From: Hippophae tibetana
Taxonomy: Eukaryota > Streptophyta > Magnoliopsida > Rosales > Elaeagnaceae
Direction: 5' to 3'
Assembly (NCBI GenBank): GCA_037013495.1
Contig: CM072808.1
Span: 46,300,068 to 46,364,067 of the forward strand
Length of the DNA stretch: 64,000 bases
The notes beneath the pieces were generated by a model, which saw only the letters and a list, made by a program, of their open reading frames with translations, searched no databases and was not told the DNA's origin. Positions 11,925-23,300 of the stretch are shown piece by piece (the first letter of the stretch is position 1; every line of letters starts with the position of its first letter). The position numbers and the translations under genes were made by a program.

Positions 11925-12624
11925 GTTTTTGGAGATGAAAGAGGAAAAGAAATTGCCATTGCTGGATTAAAGTTGAAAGATAAGTATGCTCGCAGTGAAC
12001 TGGGAAGGCGTATGAAGTTACGGATGACTCCTGAGATACGTTTTATAGAAGATGAATCTCTGGAGAGGGGAAGCAGGGTAAAATATAATAACACCACTTT
12101 CTCTCACCTGTAGAATCATATCTTGATTATGACTTTCAAAGCGGTACATACATTCTTTTAATATTTATGGTTATTGTAATTATATGGTATCTTTGTAGCT
12201 GGAGCCAAACATAATTACATTTCAATTAATCAATATTGCACAAAACGATTTGTATTTTGTTATTGTAACATTTGGGTAGCTGAGGTTGGGGATATATATG
12301 TTGATCATGTAAGTGCTTTTAGCACCTTTTATAGATGTTATATGTGCAATTGAAGGAACATGCCAACCCGCATTGTCAAGTGTAGTTTGAATGAATAATG
12401 GATTGTTTAAGCATCTATGGATCGAGTCAATTTCTGTTATAATAGAAAGGTATCATTTGAAGTTTATTTGAAAACTAGTTTTAGTTCTCCGGAAGATAAA
12501 GAATGAGAAAAAGAGTGCAGAAAGACCGGAAGATGAGGATATTGAAACCTTCGATGCTTCTGAAGATGAAGCAGGCTGGGTGGGTGAAGAGCCGGATGAA
12601 GACATAATAATATATGTAAAGTAG
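10822..12624 (+). pseudogene. RBFA: Ribosome-binding factor A (plastid type), disrupted
   Basis: RBFA is a KH-fold protein that binds the small ribosomal subunit during 16S rRNA maturation; plant RBFA acts in plastids. Exon 1 (10822-11103) encodes a Ser/Arg-rich presumed transit region, then MAKPRRVAMVAKQI and a stretch ending SSLTTISDVEICSDLQ, with GT donor at 11104. Exon 2 (about 11882-12077) encodes FGDERGKEIAIAGL and LGRRMKLRMTPEIRFIEDESLERGSR, with donor at 12078. The last exon (about 12479-12624) encodes an acidic tail ending DEDIIIYVK and stop TAG. The exon 2 start carries a (TA)n run (11894-11922) that adds a number of bases not divisible by three, so the frame is lost before FGDERG. 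The last acceptor also seems one base out of phase. The ATG at 10822 lies inside sequence matching a Copia RT fragment, so the native 5' end appears lost. Family identity is firm; pseudogene status is strongly suggested. Confidence 0.85.
11894..11922. repeat. (TA)n microsatellite inside RBFA exon 2
   Basis: An uninterrupted 29-nt TA run sits between the exon-start codons (about 11882-11893) and the conserved TCTGTTTTTGG segment. By position it replaces about one codon in RBFA and breaks the frame. Confidence 0.85.
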
Positions 12625-12682
12625 CTTGGTATGTACTGGCCAGTCGCTGTTATTGGTTGAGTTGAAGCATATGCTTTGCAAC

Positions 12683-13502
12683 TGTTAAAAAAAAAATGAA
12701 CTTTATTAAAAAATAGATGTTGGGAATTGTGACTTGTCCCACATTGCTTTTTTATAATATTTTAAAGAAGTATAAATAGTGAAGAGTTTGTTATTGGGAT
12801 TGGGCCCCAAGGGGCACCCACTTTTGTGGAAGGGGAGAGGACCTAGGCAAATGTGATACCACACACGCGCGCCGCCCGTGTGGTATTTTATTTTTTGGTA
12901 AAATATTCTTTTTAAGGAAATTTTTTCCACTTACAAAATGGTTGTTATATATATATATATTTTTCAGAATAAAAATAACCGTTATGTTCCTTTATTAAGA
13001 ATATGGCCGTTGTCTTCTTAATTCAGAAAAAAAGAGTCGTTGCTCGTATTTATTCACAAAAAATCCGTTACTCGTCTTTAATCTGAAAAAGGCCGTTACT
13101 TTTCATTACTCAGAATTACCGTTTTATTCATAATTGCTACACGTTTTCTAAAGCCTATAAAAAGAGGGCTTCAGCTCTCATTTTAACATATCAATTAGCA
13201 ATCTCATCTCCCTACGAAAACAATTCTCTCTACAATTTTACGTATTCTTTTAGTTTTCCGAGCAACAAATTTTCTGGTGTAGCATTCCAGTCTTCATCAG
13301 TGCAGTGAAGTTCTGAGACAGAGATTACGATTCTGGGCTGTTTTATCCTGGGGACGACGAGGCTGTGTTTGCTTGCACAAATTGGGCAGAGCCGCGAAAC
13401 GTCTTAAAGAGAGCGACCTAGTCCGCGACTCAACCCAAGCAGTTACTTTGAAGTTATCGGTAATATTGTTCCTACACTGTTTTTTATAAACTTGCATCAA
13501 CA
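12683..13502 (+). repeat. 5' LTR of Copia element 2
   Basis: 820 bp. TATAAAAAG at 13156-13164 is a likely LTR TATA box. It contains several CCGTTAC/GCCGTTG-type short repeats (about 12975-13120). Compared with the 3' LTR it lacks about 45 nt of GC-rich simple repeat near 12868 and a 30-odd-nt segment near 13110. Confidence 0.95.
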
Positions 13503-13526
13503 ATTTTAAGACGAATTCAATCTGCC

Positions 13527-16500
13527 ATGTCTACTGAAATGCTAACTGCTGATCTAAACAAACCATTCCGTTTTGAAGGATTACACTTTAAAAGATGGAG
13601 ACAAAAAATGTTGTTTTTCTTAACCATGAAAAAAGTTGTTTCTGCTCTTACTACTGAAAAACCAACACAGTCCACTCCTCCTACTGAAGCTGTAACTAAG
13701 GATTTAGACACCTGGATGGAAAATGATTTTCTCTGCAAAAATTATATTCTTAATGGTTTAGCTGATGACTTGTATGATTATTATAACTGTGATAAGTCTG
13801 CTAAGGAAATTTGGGAAGCACTTCAAAAGAAATACGACACTGAGGAAGCTGGAACTAAAAAGTATGCTGTCAGTAGATACATGAAGTTTCAGATGATTGA
13901 TGGAAAATCAGTGGAAGCTCAATCACATGAACTGCAGAAGATAGCACACGAAATAACTTCTGAAGGTATGACTTTAGATGAACAATTTCAAGTAGCTGTT
14001 ATAATAGATAAATTACCCCCTGCTTGGAAAGATTTTAAGAATACACTTAGGCATAAAACTAAGGAATTTTCTTTAGAAAGTCTTATAACACGTTTAAGAA
14101 TAGAAGAAGAAGCTAGAAAACAAGACCAAAGAGATGAAGTACTTGTAGTCTCAAATAATAGTACCAATAAGAAACCTTCCTCTACAAATCTGAAACCTAA
14201 AGGTAGAAATATGAAAACTCATAATCGTAGTAATAATCAAAACCGCCACCACCAAAATAGAAATAGAAGCTATCCTCCTCAGAATGGACCTCAACCCCCC
14301 TTAAGGAATAACACATTCATGTGTTATAGTTGTAATAGACCTGGCCACTTGGCTAGGAACTGCCGGAACAGGAATCGTCCTGCCCCACAGGCGAACCTTA
14401 CCGAAGATCAACTTATTGCTATGATATCTGAAGTCAATTTTGTTGGTGGATCCGAGGGGTGGTGGGTAGACACTGGTGCTTCTCGCCATGTTTGCTATGA
14501 TCGAGACATGTTCAAATCCTATTCTGATTCTGAGGATAAGAAAGTGCTGCTGGGTGACTCCCACTCCACTAAAGTTGCTGGTACTGGTGAGGTGGTTTTG
14601 AAGTTTACCTCTGGAAAGACTGTCATCTTGAAGGATGTCCTGCATACTCCAGAGATGAGAAAGAACTTAGTTTCAGGCTATCTTCTTAACAAAGCTGGGT
14701 TTACTCAAACCATAGGGGCTGATTTATATACTATAACTAAAAATAATATATTTGTTGGGAAAGGGTACGCCACTGATGGCATGTTTAAATTAAATGTTGA
14801 AATCAATAAAACTTCTTCTTCTGCTTACATGTTGAGTTCTTTTAATATTTGGCATGCTAGACTATGTCATGTTAATAAACGCATAATCAAGAATATGAGT
14901 AGTTTAGAACTAATTCCTAAACTATCTTTAAATGATTTCGAAAAATGTGATTTTTGTAGTCAAGCTAAAATAACCAAAACTTCACATAAATCAATAGTTA
15001 GAGAATCCGAACCTTTAGAATTAATTCATTCTGATATATGTGAACTTGATGGAAATTTAACAAGAAATGGAAAACGCTATTTTATAACTTTTATAGATGA
15101 CTGTTCAGATTACACTTATGTATATCTAACGAAAAATAAAAGTGAAGCGTTTGACATGTTTAAAATATTTATGACTGGGATTGAAAATCAACTTAATAGA
15201 AAAATAAAGAGGTTTCGAAGTGATAGAGGCACTGAATATGATTCCAATATCTTCAATGATTTTTATAAAACTCATGGAATCATTCATGAAAAAACTGCAC
15301 CTTATTCTCCTGAAATGAATGGAAAAGCTGAAAGAAAAAATAGAACTTTTACTGAATCAGTTGTCGCAATTTTATTAAACTCTGGTGCTGCTTCCCATTG
15401 GTGGGGAGAAATTTTATTAACTGTTTGCTATGTGCTAAATAGAGTGCCTAAATCTACAAATAAAATTTCACCATATGAAATTTTGAAAAATAAGAAACCT
15501 AATTTAACTTATTTTAAAACTTGGGGTTGTTTAGCCTATGTTAGGATCCCTGATCCTAAAAGAAATAAACTTGCAAGTAGAGCATATGAATGTGTATTCA
15601 TAGGATACGCTTTGAATAGTAAAGCTTATAAATTCTATGACTTAAAAAATCAAGTAGTTATAGAATCAAATGATGCTGACTTTTATGAACATAGGTTTCC
15701 CTTTAAAATTAAGAATAGTGGGGGCTCGTCTTCTAGTAGTTTACCTATAACTAGAACTAGTGAACAAACTGAAGAATTAAATACTGAAATTAGAAGAAGT
15801 AAACGAGCTCGAACCCTTAAGGATTTTGGGTCTGATTTTTATGCTTATACCTTAGAGGAAGATCCTCAAACTATTAAAGAAGCATTATCTTCTTTAGATG
15901 CCAACTTGTGGGAAGAAGCCATAAATGATGAAATGGACTCACTTGAGTATAATAAGACTTGGCATTTAGTTGACTTACCTCCTGGTTGCAAAACCATTGG
16001 ATGTAAATGGATACTAAAAAAGAAATTAAAATCCGATGGTACTATTGAAAAATATAAAGCTCGTCTTGTAGTTAAAGGATATAGGCAAAGGGAAAATGTA
16101 GATTTCTTTGATACCTTTTCACCAGTTACACGAATAACTTCCATACGTGTACTTTTCTCTCTCGCTGCTATCCACGATTTAGTAGTACATCAAATGGATG
16201 TTAAAACTGCTTTCTTAAATGGTGATTTAGAAGAAGAAATTTATATGGATCAACCTGAAGGCTTTGTTATCCCGGGTCAAGAAAATAAAGTTTGTAAATT
16301 GGATAAATCTATTTATGGTCTAAAACAAGCACCTAAGCAATGGCATGAAAAATTTGATAATCTAGTTATCTCACATGGATTCAAAATAAATGAAAGTGAC
16401 AAATGCATTTATTATAAATTAGAAGATAATATTTGCACTATTATATGTTTATATGTGGATGACATGCTTATTTTTGGATCAAATATTTATGTTGTGAATA

Positions 16501-17402
16501 ATGTGAAAATGTTGTTAAGAGCTAATTTTGATATGAAAGATCTTGGAGAAGCAAGTGTAATCCTTGGTATAAAAATAACTAGGTCTGAAAAGGGAATTTC
16601 TCTAGATCAATCTCACTACATTGAGAAGATCTTAAAGAAATATAATTACTTTAACTGTAAACCTGCATGTACTCCTTATGATCCTAGTGTAAAGTTGTTT
16701 AAGAACACCGGAGACGGTGTTAGACAAACTGAGTATGCGAGCATCATTGGTAGCTTACGTTACGCTACTGATTGCACTAGACCAGACATAGCTTATGTTG
16801 TGGGACTACTATGTAGGTTTACCAGTAGACCTAGTGTAGAGCATTGGAATGCTATTGAAAGGGTCATGAGATACCTTAAGAGAACTATGAATCTTGGATT
16901 ACATTATAAAAAGTTTCCCGCTGTTCTAGAAGGATACAGCGACGCAGATTGGAACACTTTATCAGAAGACTCCAAAGCAACTAGTGGTTATATATTTAAC
17001 ATAGCTGGTGGAGCTGTTTCTTGGAAGTCTAAGAAACAGACAATATTGGCTCAATCCACAATGGAGTCTGAAATGATAGCACTAGCCACTGCTAGTGAAG
17101 AAGCAGGCTGGCTAAGAAGTCTGTTAGCTGAGATCCCTTTGTGGGAAAGACCGATACCAGCTGTCTTGATCCACAGCGATAGTACCGCGGCTATTGCAAA
17201 GATTCAGAACCGTTACTACAATGGCAAGAGACGACAAATACGTCGTAAGCATAGCACTGTTAGAGAATTTCTCTCTACGGGAGCTGTAAGAGTGGATCAT
17301 GTACGTTCTGATGAAAATTTGGCAGATCCTTTGACGAAAGGATTACCAAGAGAGAAGGTTTTCAAAACCTCAAAAGGAATGGGATTAATGCCCTTAGAAT
17401 GA
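13527..17402 (+). CDS. Copia 2 gag-pol polyprotein, intact
   Basis: One uninterrupted frame of 1291 residues, a normal length for a Copia polyprotein. Gag occupies about 1-300 with a CCHC zinc knuckle at C266-C279 ([14 protein letters not shown]). The aspartic protease active site DTGAS starts at D315. The GAG-pre-integrase segment contains W442 HARLCHV. The integrase catalytic triad is visible as D503, D566 and E602, with exactly 35 residues between the last two (D,D35E). Reverse transcriptase has [10 protein letters not shown] and YVDD at 976-979. RNase H has its first acidic residue at D1139 (SDADW), then STMESE and HSDSTAAI, and ends with ADPLTKGLP. All key catalytic residues are present. 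Proteolytic products would be capsid, protease, integrase and RT/RNase H, acting in cytoplasmic virus-like particles and then the nucleus. The start at 13527 is the first ATG after the LTR. Activity depends on expression and on a primer that I cannot identify. Confidence 0.95.
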   Translation: MSTEMLTADLNKPFRFEGLHFKRWRQKMLFFLTMKKVVSALTTEKPTQSTPPTEAVTKDLDTWMENDFLCKNYILNGLADDLYDYYNCDKSAKEIWEALQKKYDTEEAGTKKYAVSRYMKFQMIDGKSVEAQSHELQKIAHEITSEGMTLDEQFQVAVIIDKLPPAWKDFKNTLRHKTKEFSLESLITRLRIEEEARKQDQRDEVLVVSNNSTNKKPSSTNLKPKGRNMKTHNRSNNQNRHHQNRNRSYPPQNGPQPPLRNNTFMCYSCNRPGHLARNCRNRNRPAPQANLTEDQLIAMISEVNFVGGSEGWWVDTGASRHVCYDRDMFKSYSDSEDKKVLLGDSHSTKVAGTGEVVLKFTSGKTVILKDVLHTPEMRKNLVSGYLLNKAGFTQTIGADLYTITKNNIFVGKGYATDGMFKLNVEINKTSSSAYMLSSFNIWHARLCHVNKRIIKNMSSLELIPKLSLNDFEKCDFCSQAKITKTSHKSIVRESEPLELIHSDICELDGNLTRNGKRYFITFIDDCSDYTYVYLTKNKSEAFDMFKIFMTGIENQLNRKIKRFRSDRGTEYDSNIFNDFYKTHGIIHEKTAPYSPEMNGKAERKNRTFTESVVAILLNSGAASHWWGEILLTVCYVLNRVPKSTNKISPYEILKNKKPNLTYFKTWGCLAYVRIPDPKRNKLASRAYECVFIGYALNSKAYKFYDLKNQVVIESNDADFYEHRFPFKIKNSGGSSSSSLPITRTSEQTEELNTEIRRSKRARTLKDFGSDFYAYTLEEDPQTIKEALSSLDANLWEEAINDEMDSLEYNKTWHLVDLPPGCKTIGCKWILKKKLKSDGTIEKYKARLVVKGYRQRENVDFFDTFSPVTRITSIRVLFSLAAIHDLVVHQMDVKTAFLNGDLEEEIYMDQPEGFVIPGQENKVCKLDKSIYGLKQAPKQWHEKFDNLVISHGFKINESDKCIYYKLEDNICTIICLYVDDMLIFGSNIYVVNNVKMLLRANFDMKDLGEASVILGIKITRSEKGISLDQSHYIEKILKKYNYFNCKPACTPYDPSVKLFKNTGDGVRQTEYASIIGSLRYATDCTRPDIAYVVGLLCRFTSRPSVEHWNAIERVMRYLKRTMNLGLHYKKFPAVLEGYSDADWNTLSEDSKATSGYIFNIAGGAVSWKSKKQTILAQSTMESEMIALATASEEAGWLRSLLAEIPLWERPIPAVLIHSDSTAAIAKIQNRYYNGKRRQIRRKHSTVREFLSTGAVRVDHVRSDENLADPLTKGLPREKVFKTSKGMGLMPLE

Positions 17403-17957
17403 AGAGTCACTTATGATGGTAACCCAACTTATAGACTGGAGATCCCAAGAAATAAGTTCAAAGGGTAATAACAAGTCATGAAGTGATATGAGATGTATCA
17501 TGCTATTTATCAAATCCCATTCTATATTGTTAAAAGCATGAAGTCCTGAAGCGATAGAAAAGGATGAGTTAATTGTTAAACTCTTAATGAGTTCTATACT
17601 CTATGTGGAGTGGAGTACATAGCTACAGGAGTACTCTTGATAGACTCACCTATGTGAATGTGGAAGTGTGGCCGCTTCCTATGAAAATTTTTGGGCAAAA
17701 ATTTACTAGAGCGTTCACTATACTGGGATACACGTGCATGGCCGTAAAGCACGGGCTTTTTCGAACTACACCTTGAAAAGGTTGTGTGTGTGATGATTGT
17801 TAGAGATAGAGTTCAAAACTACGAGTTACTCTAGTATATTCTAAAGCATCAACACTATGCAAAGGTTCAAGTCGATAGACACCTTTTCGCTTATGCACAA
17901 TCTTATGATTTTTAATTGATCGGTTGCTCGATGAAAATTATTTTTTATATAAAATTC

Positions 17958-17968
17958 AAGTGGGGGAT
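17958..17968 (+). other. Polypurine tract of Copia 2
   Basis: AAGTGGGGGAT directly precedes the 3' LTR start at 17969. It is the expected plus-strand primer. The 17403-17957 stretch before it is non-coding element sequence. Confidence 0.85.
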
Positions 17969-18859
17969 TGTTAAAAAAAATGAAATTTATTAAAAAATAG
18001 ATGTTGGGAATTGTGCCTTGTCCCACATTGCTTTTTTATAATATTTTAAAGAGGTATAAATAGTGAAGAGTTTGTTATTGGGATTGGGCCCCAAGGGGCA
18101 CCCACTTTTGTGGAAGGGGAGAGGACCTAGGCAAATGTGATACCACACACGCGCGCGCGCCGCCGCCGCCGCCGTCCGACCGGCCGTGCAGTGCGTGTGT
18201 GAGGTGAGGTGGTATTTTATTTTTTGGTAAAATATTCTTTTTAAGGAAATTTTTTCCACTTACAAAATGGTTGTTATATATATATATATTTTTCAGAATA
18301 AAAATAACCGTTATGTTCCTTTATTAAGAATATGGCCGTTGTCTTCTTAATTCAGAAAAAAAGAGCCGTTGCTCGTATTTATTCACAAAAAATCCGTTAC
18401 TCGTCTTTAATCTGAAAATGGCCGTTACTTTTCATTACTCAGAATGGCCGTTACATTCTTAATTCCCAGACATTACCGTTTTATTCATAATTGCTACACG
18501 TTTTCTAAAGCCTATAAAAAGAGGGCTTCAGCTCTCATTTTAACATATCAATTAGCAATCTCATCTCCCTACGAAAACAATTCTCTCTACAATTTTACGT
18601 ATTCTTTTAGTTTTCCGAGCAACAAATTTTCTGGTGTAGCATTCCAGTCTTCATCAGTGCAGTGAAGTTCTGAGACAGAGATTACGATTCTGGGCTGTTT
18701 TATCCTGGGGACGACGAGGCTGTGTTTGCTTGCACAAATTGGGCAGAGCCGCGAAACGTCTTAAAGAGAGCGACCTAGTCCGCGACTCAACCCAAACAGT
18801 TACTTTGAAGTTATCGGTAATATTGTTCCTACACTGTTTTTTATAAACTTGCATCAACA
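17969..18859 (+). repeat. 3' LTR of Copia element 2
   Basis: 891 bp. It carries a (CG)n/(CCG)n-like GC-rich block at about 18148-18210 and an extra segment at about 18445-18476 that the 5' LTR lacks. Otherwise it is more than 99% alike by eye. Confidence 0.95.
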
Positions 18860-18864
18860 ACAAC

Positions 18865-20327
18865 AGGTCAGTCGCCTTCCAGATATTAGGCAACAATTAA
18901 TTTCGTTGTTTCGATATGCCTCTTAATTTTTACTTCTGCGTGAATGAGATAGTTGTATTTTGATTATTTATTTATTTTACTCTTTCTTTCACTAGGATTC
19001 TAGCTATTAAGTTAACATGCAGTGCTATAGAATTGAAATGCAATAATGGTAAAGAAACTAACTATCAAGCTTGCACTTGAGTTTGATGCTTGATCAGCAT
19101 TGCAAGTTTTCTAACAAAGCTTTGGAGTTACTGATTCCAGATGGATTACGCACGTTATACATACTGAGAATTCGATGCTACAAATGACAGGTTATATTTT
19201 CGTGTCGAGTGATGTCGGAATGTTGCTGACTTGCTCTTACAACTTTATTTTTAACACGATAAAAATATAAAAATATAATTTGAAATACAATGCCTTATTA
19301 ATCCATAGTAAAACCCATTAATTTTAAAAAATTATCCATCTTATCTCACTTATCTTTTTTATGGAAATGAATTACACAGTTAAAATGTCTAAATTATCAT
19401 ATATATTAAACATGAACATTTATAAAGGTTTAATAAAAAATATATAAAACATAAAACACATTAATATCACAACCTCAACAAGATAGACAAATGAAAATTT
19501 TGAATCATGAACCTATTAAAAACATTAAGACATAAGTTATTATTGTATAACTCACTTTACATGTCTATTGAAATAGAATTAAGATGTTTTTAATCGTTTA
19601 GTAGCTCAAATACGTTTCATAATCTAAATGGCACTAGTATTCCCCTAGCATCTTTCTTATGAACTAAATGGTGTATGACCAAATGTGAACCATTGTTGCA
19701 TGAAATCTCAAGGTGGATGACCAAATCTCTGCCTCTGCCAGCAACAATGCTTCCTGTATGAGCATGCCACAACCAAACTTCGCTTGTTTCTGAATTTTTT
19801 TGGCTACGTTATATGTCGATGGGAGAGGTATCGAAGTTGATTAGTGTAATCAAAAAATCCTAGCGAATACCATGTATCCATATTCCCAAGTATGCGTTTT
19901 CACATAAACAAAAGATATAGCAAAACAAGATAGTACGGTTTAAAATGCTATTTCAACCAACAACAGTATTAAGGCATTAAACTGCTCTAGTTTTATTTCT
20001 GCAATACTTATGTATGCTTATTTATAGATAAAGCAAGGCCTGAAACAACGAATCTAACAGAAATTTGAAGGGAACATATTGAGGCAATTAACAATGAAAT
20101 TATACGTGCAAGTTACATTGGTCATTGCCAACAATGTAAAAGATTGTCAAAAAGCTGGATTTAATAGTTCTCAAAACAACCTTGAAAGCTACAAACAAGT
20201 TTCCCATGATTTAAAAATCAAAAAGAACTTCAATGAAAATATGAAACGCCAACACTATTATCCATTATTTCATAGCCAGCTGAATCAATTATGCCCCAAG
20301 CCTAACTGTAAAGAAAACCCATCTCCT
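18865..20327. other. Intergenic stretch: former RBFA 3' flank and downstream region of the subunit e gene
   Basis: Sequence directly after the Copia 2 target duplication should continue the RBFA 3' flank. The rest is AT-rich with no open gene. The part next to 20328 is probably the 3' UTR of the minus-strand ATP synthase gene. A plus-strand frame at 20079-20399 overlaps that gene's last exon in antisense and shows no family features. Confidence 0.5.
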
Positions 20328-23300
20328 TCAATGATGCGCATTTGCCTCAGCTTTCTTTTGAGACTTTGCCTTTGCCTGGGGATAAAAGAAGGAAAATAAA
20401 AGATAAGCATTCAAGAATAATTCTCAAGTGTGTGCAAAACAATTAATCTCAGATTTAAATGTCCACGTAGTCAAGGTGCCAACATAGGGAACAGCACTTC
20501 CAGTATGTTAGCAGTAACCTAAGAAAGTAATTTTACATGGACTCTTCAATTTTTGTGAAATATCAGTATCTAAGCGACACGACATGAACATAGAGTGGAA
20601 ACTCCACACTCAAATACATATCCAAAAACTCACGACACTCAATGTCTTTAAAAGAGTTCATGTGTAAAGTAGCCTAAAACGGTAACGTTGGTTTTTTCCT
20701 CTTGAATTCTCAGTAACCAACCAACAAGTTGGCTAGAATGTAGTCCGACAACTTCCATCACTCACCCACATTCTTTAGACCCGCAACCCCTCAACTACAG
20801 GTTTTGTTTCTCTCTTTAATGAATAGAGCACTCAAGCGTACCTATAAATATACGATTAGTCCTTGAACATTCTCTGAATTCAATTAATTTCAAATGAATC
20901 TTCAGGAAACTTCAGTCTCTACACACATGTTTTGCTCTGTTTCACCGTTCACACTGCTTAATTGGGTTTTTTCTTTGACTCGTTTTGATGCGTATAAGAA
21001 TCATAAATTATTTCAGTATTGATATTCAAATGATTATGTGCTTAAAAATGTTGTTTTAGTTGTTCCAATAATTCTGATTCGTTGTTCGCGTTTCATTGGA
21101 GTTTTGGAATTCGTGTTTTTTATTTTGACATTTTTGACTCAAAATAAGACTATGAATCACTAAGAAATCCAATTCCAAATTTTTTTATAAAAAGAATGCT
21201 ATTTTTCATCATCGGAATAGCAAGAAATGACTAGGCCTCCGTTTAAGTTGAAATTGGGTCGCGTGACCCAGCTAGAGGAAGAAGAGATGTTGAACATGTT
21301 GTTTTGGGGGCCAAATTAGTCGTTGGAAGCCTGATGTATGCTCAGGTCTATACCAGACCTGACATTGCATTTGTTGTTGGAATGCTAGGAAGATATCAGA
21401 GTAATCCAGGTGTTGACCACTGGAGTGCTACAAAGAAGGTGATGAAATACCTTCAAGGGACAAAGAATTACATGATCATGTATAGATGAACCGACGATTT
21501 GGAGGTGATTGGCTACTCTAATGCGGACTTCACTGGCTGTGTTGATTCATGCAAATTAACATATAGTTACATTTTCATGCTTGTTGGTAGAGCTATGTCT
21601 TGGAGGAGTGCGAAGCAAACCTTAAGTGCTACTTCCACTATGGTGGCCGAGTTCGTGTCATCATTTGAGGTTACATCAAATGGTGTATGGTTGAAGAGTT
21701 TCATTTCCAAGCTTAGAATAGTTGACTCTATTTCTAAGTTATTGAGATTGTACTGTGACAACTCAACTGTTATGTTTATGCCTAAGAACAACAAAAGCGA
21801 TAGTCGTAGTAAACACATCGACATCAAATACTTGGCCATAAGAGAACGTGTGAAGGAAAATAAAGTAGTGATTGAGCACATTGACACTAAGTTGATGATT
21901 GCTAATCCTTTGACTAAAGGCATGCCATCAAAGAATTTCAAGGATCATGTAGTAAGAATGGGACTTGGTTCCATGATATAAATATTCATTGTACATATAT
22001 TTGATATTTTAATGAAACTCTTATCAAATTAATGTTTTCTCGTATGATTTTATGCGCATATTTGTTTATTCATGTATTTTGAGAAAAATGTATTTAAGTT
22101 ATGGACCTCAAATAAACATAGGGTTTATTCATTAAGTGGTATAGGCTTGAGATGCATAATGCATCGTGTTACATGGAAGATAATACTCATTATTAGAGGA
22201 CCTATTACTATGATTCATGCGTTTTGTTTCTCATAAAGTTGAATGATGGAATATATGGACCAAGTGGAAGAATGTTGGGTTTTTTACTCCTGAATTCTCG
22301 ATAACCAACCGAGAAGTTGGCCAGAATGTGGTCCAACAACTTCCATCACTCACCCACATTCTTAAGACCCTCAGCACCTCAATTACACGTTCTGTTTTGC
22401 TTTTTGATTGACAGAGCAGTCACACGTGCCTATAAATATACGGTTGGTCCCTAAGCCTTCTCTGAATTCAATTGATTTCAGAATGAATCTTCAGTAAACT
22501 TTGGTCTCTGCACCATTGTGATAAGAGAGAAAGGTTTAGAAGTATTAAACCGAAACATCATTAAAATTCCCGTGTGTAGTGAAGTATGATCAATGGTTGG
22601 AGGTAAGTTTTCAATTATTTTTGCTTCCGCTGCATTTACATTCATGTTTATATGATTTCATGAATGTTTTTGGATCGAATTTTAGTCTAACAATAACTCC
22701 AATGGAAAAGTCTACACTTTACTCCAGCTATTTGACACCTCTATTCCAATCATTCAGTACTAATACTCACAACCTCACACTTTAGCCTCGCGGATGGTGC
22801 ACGAACAAACACATGCAATTACGGCTAAGCACTACTACAAAAAATTGGACTGGATTGGCACAATTGTAAATAATAACCTTATGATAAGATATACTATTTT
22901 TGATGACCAACATGATTCATTTGAATAATTATTCGAAAAGAATCTTATTCAAAAAGAATCAGTTTTCTAAAACAACATCAACCTTAATGCAACCAGGAAA
23001 ATAAATAACAAATATGTAGACTATCAAAAGAAGTTCCATGGTAAATTTGATTCAAGAAACCCCATTGTTATCCTTCTTAGAAGTTAGAAAATCTCTGCTA
23101 AGTACCTTCGCCTTTCTTGCTTTACCTTGTTGTAGACTTGTAGTTTATCATAAGTACTCAATTACTAAAAAATTGTTATCAATACTTAAAGCTAATAGTA
23201 GTTTGAAAAAAAAACACCAGAAGACGTTGTAGCACAAAACAAAGAACATGATTGGTCAGTAGTAAAAATGAAAATTGGAACAAAACTACAAATTAGTTTT

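Larger units (their letters stand above)
12683..18859 (+). mobile_element. Copia-type LTR retrotransposon 2, intact gag-pol
   Basis: A complete element bounded by LTRs of 820 bp (12683-13502) and 891 bp (17969-18859), both starting TGTTAAAA and ending ATCAACA. Flanks GCAAC (12678-12682) and ACAAC (18860-18864) are a 5-bp target duplication with one change. The internal region has only 24 nt between the LTR and the gag-pol ATG, a single 1291-codon frame, a 566-nt non-coding 3' part and a purine tract. The LTRs differ by about six substitutions plus two insertions in the 3' LTR, a GC-rich simple repeat and a short duplication of CCGTTAC-type sequence. It inserted 58 bp after the RBFA stop codon, probably in its 3' UTR, in the same orientation. 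It looks young and potentially autonomous apart from the missing standard primer site. Confidence 0.95.

Noticed and set aside
11684-12097. 137-codon minus-strand frame over the RBFA exon 2 region
   Set aside because: It reads the complement of the RBFA exon and the TA repeat (an Ile/Tyr run) and is a shadow frame.
20079-20399. 106-codon plus-strand reading frame
   Set aside because: It is antisense to the last exon of the ATP synthase subunit e gene and shows no family motif.
22829-22846. CACTACTACAAAAAATTG, resembling a CACTA transposon end
   Set aside because: No matching inverted end or 3-bp target duplication was found within the intron; such words are common in AT-rich DNA.
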